From Asticcacaulis sp. AC402 (lineage in GTDB: Bacteria > Pseudomonadota > Alphaproteobacteria > Caulobacterales > Caulobacteraceae): 64,000 bases of DNA. Where the stretch lies: contig NZ_AWGC01000009.1 in NCBI RefSeq assembly GCF_000495835.1, positions 1-64,000 of the forward strand. The letters are read 5' to 3'. Shown here piece by piece: positions 60,851 to 64,000 of this stretch; position 1 is the first letter of the stretch, and each line of letters starts with the position of its first letter. The notes below the pieces were generated by a model that was given only the letters and a program-made list of their open reading frames with translations, searched no databases and was not told the DNA's origin. A program made the position numbers and the translations under genes.

Positions 60851-61771
60851 ATGAGACTCGATATTGAATTCGTATTCGAAGGGTTTCGCATCATGCGCAA
60901 GCGGCCCTGGGCCGTTGCCGAATGGGGGCTTGTTTTTCTTGTCGCTAACCTGATTGGGTTCGGCAGCTTCGCGGCTTTGGCCATTCCGGCCTTTATACAG
61001 ATGTCAAACCTGTCGGGAACGCCGGATCCGGCTGTTCTCGCCGGGCTTTTCGGCAGTCTGATCCTGCCGTATTTCATTCTCTTTATCGTCATGATCCTCG
61101 CCGGCGCCATGGTGTCCTGTGCTATCTTCCGTACCACCCTGAGCGACGACAAACCCGGTTTCGGCTATTTGCGCCTCGGAGGCGACGAAATCCGCTGGAT
61201 ACTCAGCCACATTGTCCACGCCCTTCTGTTTTTCGCCGTCTACGCCGCCTTTGCCGTCGTCGGTGTCGCCCTGGGTTTTGTCTTCCGCCTCATCGACGAA
61301 AACCTGTTCGGCCTGGGTATATTTTTGGCTGTGGTTCTGGGCTTCGGCGTCACGGTCTGGCTGATGATCCGTCTGTCGCTCTTTTCGGCGCAAAGCTTTG
61401 CTGAGAAGCGGATCAATCTGTTCGGATCGTGGAAACTGACCAAGGGCAATGTCTGGATGCTTCTGGGCGGTTACCTTCTGGCCGGACTGCTGGCGGTCGT
61501 TGTTGAGACCGTCGTTATGACCGTGGTGTGGTTCTTCCTGGCGATCTTCATGGTTGCCAATATGGGCGCTCTGCAGACTCTGGGCAGCGCGCCAGGGACA
61601 CCGGATCTTGCCGCTATCGCTTGGATGGTAGGGCCGATGATCGCGGGCTATGTTGCTGTTTTCAGCCTGGTTGCCTGGCCGGTGATGACGGCGATCATGG
61701 TGGGTGCGCCGGCGGCGGCCTATCGGACCTTGAACGGCGCGCGCGCGGGGGCGGTCGAAAAAGTCTTCTGA
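60851..61771 (+). CDS. Polytopic membrane protein, array member 3
   Basis: A 306-residue protein beginning MRLDIEFVFEGFRIMRKRPW. It has AVAEWGLVFLVANLIGFGSF (helix 1), CAIFRTTLSDDKPGFGYLRL, GGDEIRWILSHIVHALLFF, MIRLSLFSAQSFAEKRINLF and GSWKLTKGNVWMLLGGYLLA, ending VGAPAAAYRTLNGARAGAV. It is the nearest relative of member 2. It is ~170 bases past member 2 and 48 bases before member 4. The conserved charged residues between helices might bind a ligand, but nothing specific can be said. Confidence 0.72.
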   Translation: MRLDIEFVFEGFRIMRKRPWAVAEWGLVFLVANLIGFGSFAALAIPAFIQMSNLSGTPDPAVLAGLFGSLILPYFILFIVMILAGAMVSCAIFRTTLSDDKPGFGYLRLGGDEIRWILSHIVHALLFFAVYAAFAVVGVALGFVFRLIDENLFGLGIFLAVVLGFGVTVWLMIRLSLFSAQSFAEKRINLFGSWKLTKGNVWMLLGGYLLAGLLAVVVETVVMTVVWFFLAIFMVANMGALQTLGSAPGTPDLAAIAWMVGPMIAGYVAVFSLVAWPVMTAIMVGAPAAAYRTLNGARAGAVEKVF

Positions 61772-61819
61772 TCTTGCCTGGCCTTGCGCCGGACTGCTGG
61801 TGCGTCTATGCCTTGTCGC

Positions 61820-62668
61820 ATGGCCCTATCGCTCGACTTTGCCTTTGAAGGCTTCCGCAGTATTCGTGAACGACCAAAGCTCATCCTTTTCTGGGGAGCT
61901 GTGTCCCTGGCGGGCAGTCTCCTTGCCCTGAGCCTGCTGATTGGTGTGTCCGGCCCGTCGTTGGCCCAGATGATGGCGCTGGCGGCAGCTTCCGGTACAA
62001 CGCCCGACCCCCAGGCCATGGTGGGGCCGCTCGAAGGGGCCTTGCCTGGAATGGCGCTGTTCGCAGCGGTCAACATGGTCACGAACGCCATCCTGGCGAC
62101 CGCAGCGGCACGAAGCGCACTGACTGAGACGGATGACCGTTTCGGTTTTCTGGGTTTGGGCTGGGCCGAAGCGCGCATGGTGGTTATTCATGGTTTCATG
62201 GGCGTAATGACCTTGGTGCTGCTTATGATCGGAAGCGTTGTCGGCAGTATCGGCGGCCAGGCGGGTGCCGTGACCGGCATGGTCGCGGCTGCCGGCGTGA
62301 TCGTTTCGCTGCGGCTGCGACTGTCGCTCAATGGGCCACAGAGTTTCCATCGCCAGGTCATAGATGTCTTCGGGAGCTTTGCACTGACGCGGCAGGAGGT
62401 CTGGCGCCTGGCCTTGGGGTACGTCATGGCTCTGCTGCTGGCTGCTGCTGTCTGGTTCCTGTGCCGGCAAGTCATTGAAACAACCGTGACGCTGGCCTTC
62501 GGTGAGATCGCCGCGCCGGATATCACCAGTTTGCGGGCCTATCTGACACCGACCAATGCGGTAATCGTCGTGTTCGGCGGTGCCGTCATCTCGCCCTTGA
62601 TCGCCGCGATCGTCTACGGTGCGCCGGCAGCGGCCTATCGCGCTTTGAAACCGTCAGGCCCCGCCTGA
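61820..62668 (+). CDS. Polytopic membrane protein, array member 4
   Basis: A 282-residue protein starting MALSLDFAFEGFRSIRERPK, then LILFWGAVSLAGSLLALSLL, AARSALTETDDRFGFLGLGW, AEARMVVIHGFMGVMTLVLL, LRLRLSLNGPQSFHRQVIDV and FGSFALTRQEVWRLALGYVM, ending YGAPAAAYRALKPSG. ATG 61820 is chosen because paralogues start there; ATG 61808 is an alternative. Its 3' end overlaps the convergent carbonic anhydrase by 15 bases. Confidence 0.7.
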   Translation: MALSLDFAFEGFRSIRERPKLILFWGAVSLAGSLLALSLLIGVSGPSLAQMMALAAASGTTPDPQAMVGPLEGALPGMALFAAVNMVTNAILATAAARSALTETDDRFGFLGLGWAEARMVVIHGFMGVMTLVLLMIGSVVGSIGGQAGAVTGMVAAAGVIVSLRLRLSLNGPQSFHRQVIDVFGSFALTRQEVWRLALGYVMALLLAAAVWFLCRQVIETTVTLAFGEIAAPDITSLRAYLTPTNAVIVVFGGAVISPLIAAIVYGAPAAAYRALKPSGPA

Positions 62669-63472
62669 GACGTGCAGGTAGTCGCGGTCGTGGCGCGCCT
62701 GCAAGGGCCGTGAATTGGGCCCGACCAGGCGGCTGAAGGCATCGGCCTGTTCGGCGCTGACGCTCAGCGGCGAAGAAAACACCATCCAGGTCACACCTTC
62801 CGAACACGGCGGCGTCGTTAGCGAACCGGCATAGACGTAGAAGTCTTCGGTGCCAGGCATCAGATCCTGCGCGTTGATCAGTATGTCGTTCAGAGGCAGG
62901 GCCTGACCGGGATCGGTCGGCAGGTAGGTCCACAACGAGGCCAGCATCGGATCGGCCGTTCCGATATCCGACATGACGCCTATGACCAGCAGTTCGCCAC
63001 GTTCGTTCTGGTGCACAAAGTGGGTTTCGAGGGCGGTGCGCTGGCCGTTGATGGCATGCTCGCTGGGCGAATGGAAGTGGAACTGCTTCAATGTATAGAC
63101 CGTCCCGTCGATAATGACGCCGCCGCTGTCTGAAGGCGCAACGACCACGGTGTGACCGTTGTTTTGGATGGTCGCGGTCGAAGATCGGTAGGCGAACTGA
63201 ATTTTCGCCGCCTTTTGCGGTGTCTTGCCGGCGATGTCGATCGGTGACTGGCGCTTGCCAGCGCTGCACACGGTATTGTCGCCGCCCATGGCGCCCCAAT
63301 GCTCCGGCCCTCCCTTACCTTCGTAGGTCCAGTGGGCGACGGCTTCGTGCCCCGGCTTGGCACCGTTCGGATCACCGTGTGAGTCGTGGGAGGCAACATC
63401 GCCGTGCGCCTCTTTCTTGGCGCAGGCCGACAGCAGGACAAGGGCGGAGCAGGCGAGGGCGGTGAGTCTCAT
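62654..63472 (-). CDS. Periplasmic alpha-type carbonic anhydrase (lipoprotein)
   Basis: A 272-residue protein with lipobox LSAC (Cys17) and an acidic, His-rich spacer (SHDSHGDPNGAKPGHEA). The alpha-CA domain has HWGAMGGDNTVCSAGKRQSP, the zinc ligands H132 and H134 in QFHFHSPSEH plus H151 in ETHFVHQ, Glu138 of the gate, and the Thr of SLTTPPCSEGV. A Cys pair (69 and that of PPC) should form the usual disulfide. It interconverts CO2 and bicarbonate in the periplasm. ATG at 63472. The gene overlaps the membrane array at its 3' end. Confidence 0.93.
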   Translation of the reverse strand: MRLTALACSALVLLSACAKKEAHGDVASHDSHGDPNGAKPGHEAVAHWTYEGKGGPEHWGAMGGDNTVCSAGKRQSPIDIAGKTPQKAAKIQFAYRSSTATIQNNGHTVVVAPSDSGGVIIDGTVYTLKQFHFHSPSEHAINGQRTALETHFVHQNERGELLVIGVMSDIGTADPMLASLWTYLPTDPGQALPLNDILINAQDLMPGTEDFYVYAGSLTTPPCSEGVTWMVFSSPLSVSAEQADAFSRLVGPNSRPLQARHDRDYLHVSGGA

Positions 63473-63587
63473 GGCGCTACCCTGCCAAAGGATGGTTAAC
63501 AGATATTGAGCGCCGGCGCAGCCGTATCAGAATTTACGGTTTTTCGGGTTGATCGCAAGCCGCCGTGCTGCGGCCAGACGGGTCATG

Positions 63588-63714
63588 GAACCACGGCTGT
63601 ACACGGAAGAACACGGATTTCCAGGCCGTCCGAAAATGATGATGTCGGCACCAGAAATTCCATGAGTGCGGAGCGCGCGATCTATCCGTGTTTATCCGTG
63701 TTTATCCGTGGTTC
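63588..63714. repeat. Intergenic palindrome with iterated CACGGAT units
   Basis: Left arm 63588-63618 and right arm 63684-63714 are inverse complements at 26 of 31 positions. The right arm contains ATCCGTGTTT repeats, and the arm begins GAACCACGG. It shares the GAACCACG-NNN...CACG-NNN layout with the palindrome at 45944-46129 but with GAT instead of AAC. It lies between the uvrA 3' end and the divergent side of the carbonic anhydrase gene. Confidence 0.7.
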
Positions 63715-63720
63715 AGGCCC

Positions 63721-64000
63721 TTACTGCGCCGGCTCAAGATGACGCTTTTTGTGTTTCGCCAGCATGCCCTTGAGGTATTTGCCGGTCCACGATCTCGGGT
63801 TTTCGGCCACTTGCTCGGGGGTTCCGATCGCCACGATCTCGCCGCCGCCATCGCCGCCTTCTGGTCCGAAATCCAGCAGCCAATCCGCCGTCTTGATGAC
63901 GTCGAGATTATGCTCGATGACGACGGTTGTATTGCCGTGATCGGTCAGTTCGTGCAGCACTTCCAGCAGCTTGCGTGTATCTTCGAAGTGCAGACCGGTC
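63721..64000 (-). CDS. uvrA: 3' end of uvrA (excinuclease ABC subunit A), truncated by window edge
   Basis: The last ~92 codons of Uvr[61 protein letters not shown] and [17 protein letters not shown]. The segment [11 protein letters not shown] contains the second ABC H-loop (switch) His, and GPEGG is the family end signature. UvrA recognises bulky DNA lesions and loads UvrB. The ATG at 63960 is internal, and the frame runs in from the right edge. Confidence 0.96.
   Translation of the reverse strand, partial: TGLHFEDTRKLLEVLHELTDHGNTTVVIEHNLDVIKTADWLLDFGPEGGDGGGEIVAIGTPEQVAENPRSWTGKYLKGMLAKHKKRHLEPAQ

Overview
The window looks like chromosomal DNA of a stalked or prosthecate alphaproteobacterium of the Caulobacterales, most likely Asticcacaulis or a close relative. 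The case rests on a DUF2312 protein matching GapR, an EipA (DUF1134) homologue, a zinc-ligand-free L36 and the gene order SPOR protein - nagZ - scpA - scpB - tatABC - serS - surE - pcm - LysM/M23 protein - yajC - secDF. Coding density is high, base composition is GC-rich, and genes are often coupled by ATGA/GTGA overlaps. The genus is inferred, not proven.

Layout: (1) 1-1000: the end of a probable RTX-type protein, then a kdpE-like response regulator whose 5' end is replaced by a transposase tail. (2) 1.2-8.8 kb: a carbohydrate locus with two GPH symporters, a secreted beta-propeller lactonase, a GH94 phosphorylase (best guess cellobionic acid phosphorylase) and a GH99-like protein. (3) 8.8-15.9 kb: gapR, a HAD phosphatase, rpmJ, a lytic transglycosylase, motA, two Ala-rich lipoproteins and mnmC. 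(4) 16.1-18.1 kb: four secreted paralogues (DUF6491-like) in tandem plus a fifth, internally deleted copy. (5) 18.1-33.3 kb: lepA, a fasciclin protein, secreted S41-like, SGNH and M28 enzymes, eipA, a three-gene Gfo/Idh/MocA plus 2OG-oxygenase operon, a GH97 alpha-glucosidase and a DUF805 protein with a duplicated tail. (6) 33.4-38.9 kb: two copies of a two-gene module (membrane-anchored protein of unknown function plus Cys-rich M23 peptidase) on either side of a SIMPL protein, a tRNA with anticodon CAT and a GNAT protein. (7) 39.3-54.2 kb: the conserved envelope/secretion/segregation block, interrupted by an ECF sigma-factor operon on the other strand. (8) 54.2-58.8 kb: a PuuD-like membrane domain, a squalene/phytoene synthase-like protein, a short AT-rich foreign-looking island with a large palindrome and an IS30-like remnant, a DUF1353 lipoprotein and trmFO. 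(9) 58.9-64 kb: four tandem paralogous membrane proteins, an alpha-carbonic anhydrase and the 3' end of uvrA.

Common themes are envelope work (PG hydrolases, SPOR, NagZ, Tat, SecDF/YajC, EipA) and sugar uptake and breakdown. No CRISPR array, prophage or complete insertion sequence was seen. The most unusual signals are the duplicated M23 module, two copies of a ~140-170 bp two-hairpin repeat with compensatory base changes, two related intergenic palindromes built on an iterated CACG core, and the paralogue arrays. Everything comes from reading sequence and translations by eye. Family names are recognition-based, and starts were chosen by Shine-Dalgarno-like sequence and by the usual N-terminus of the family.
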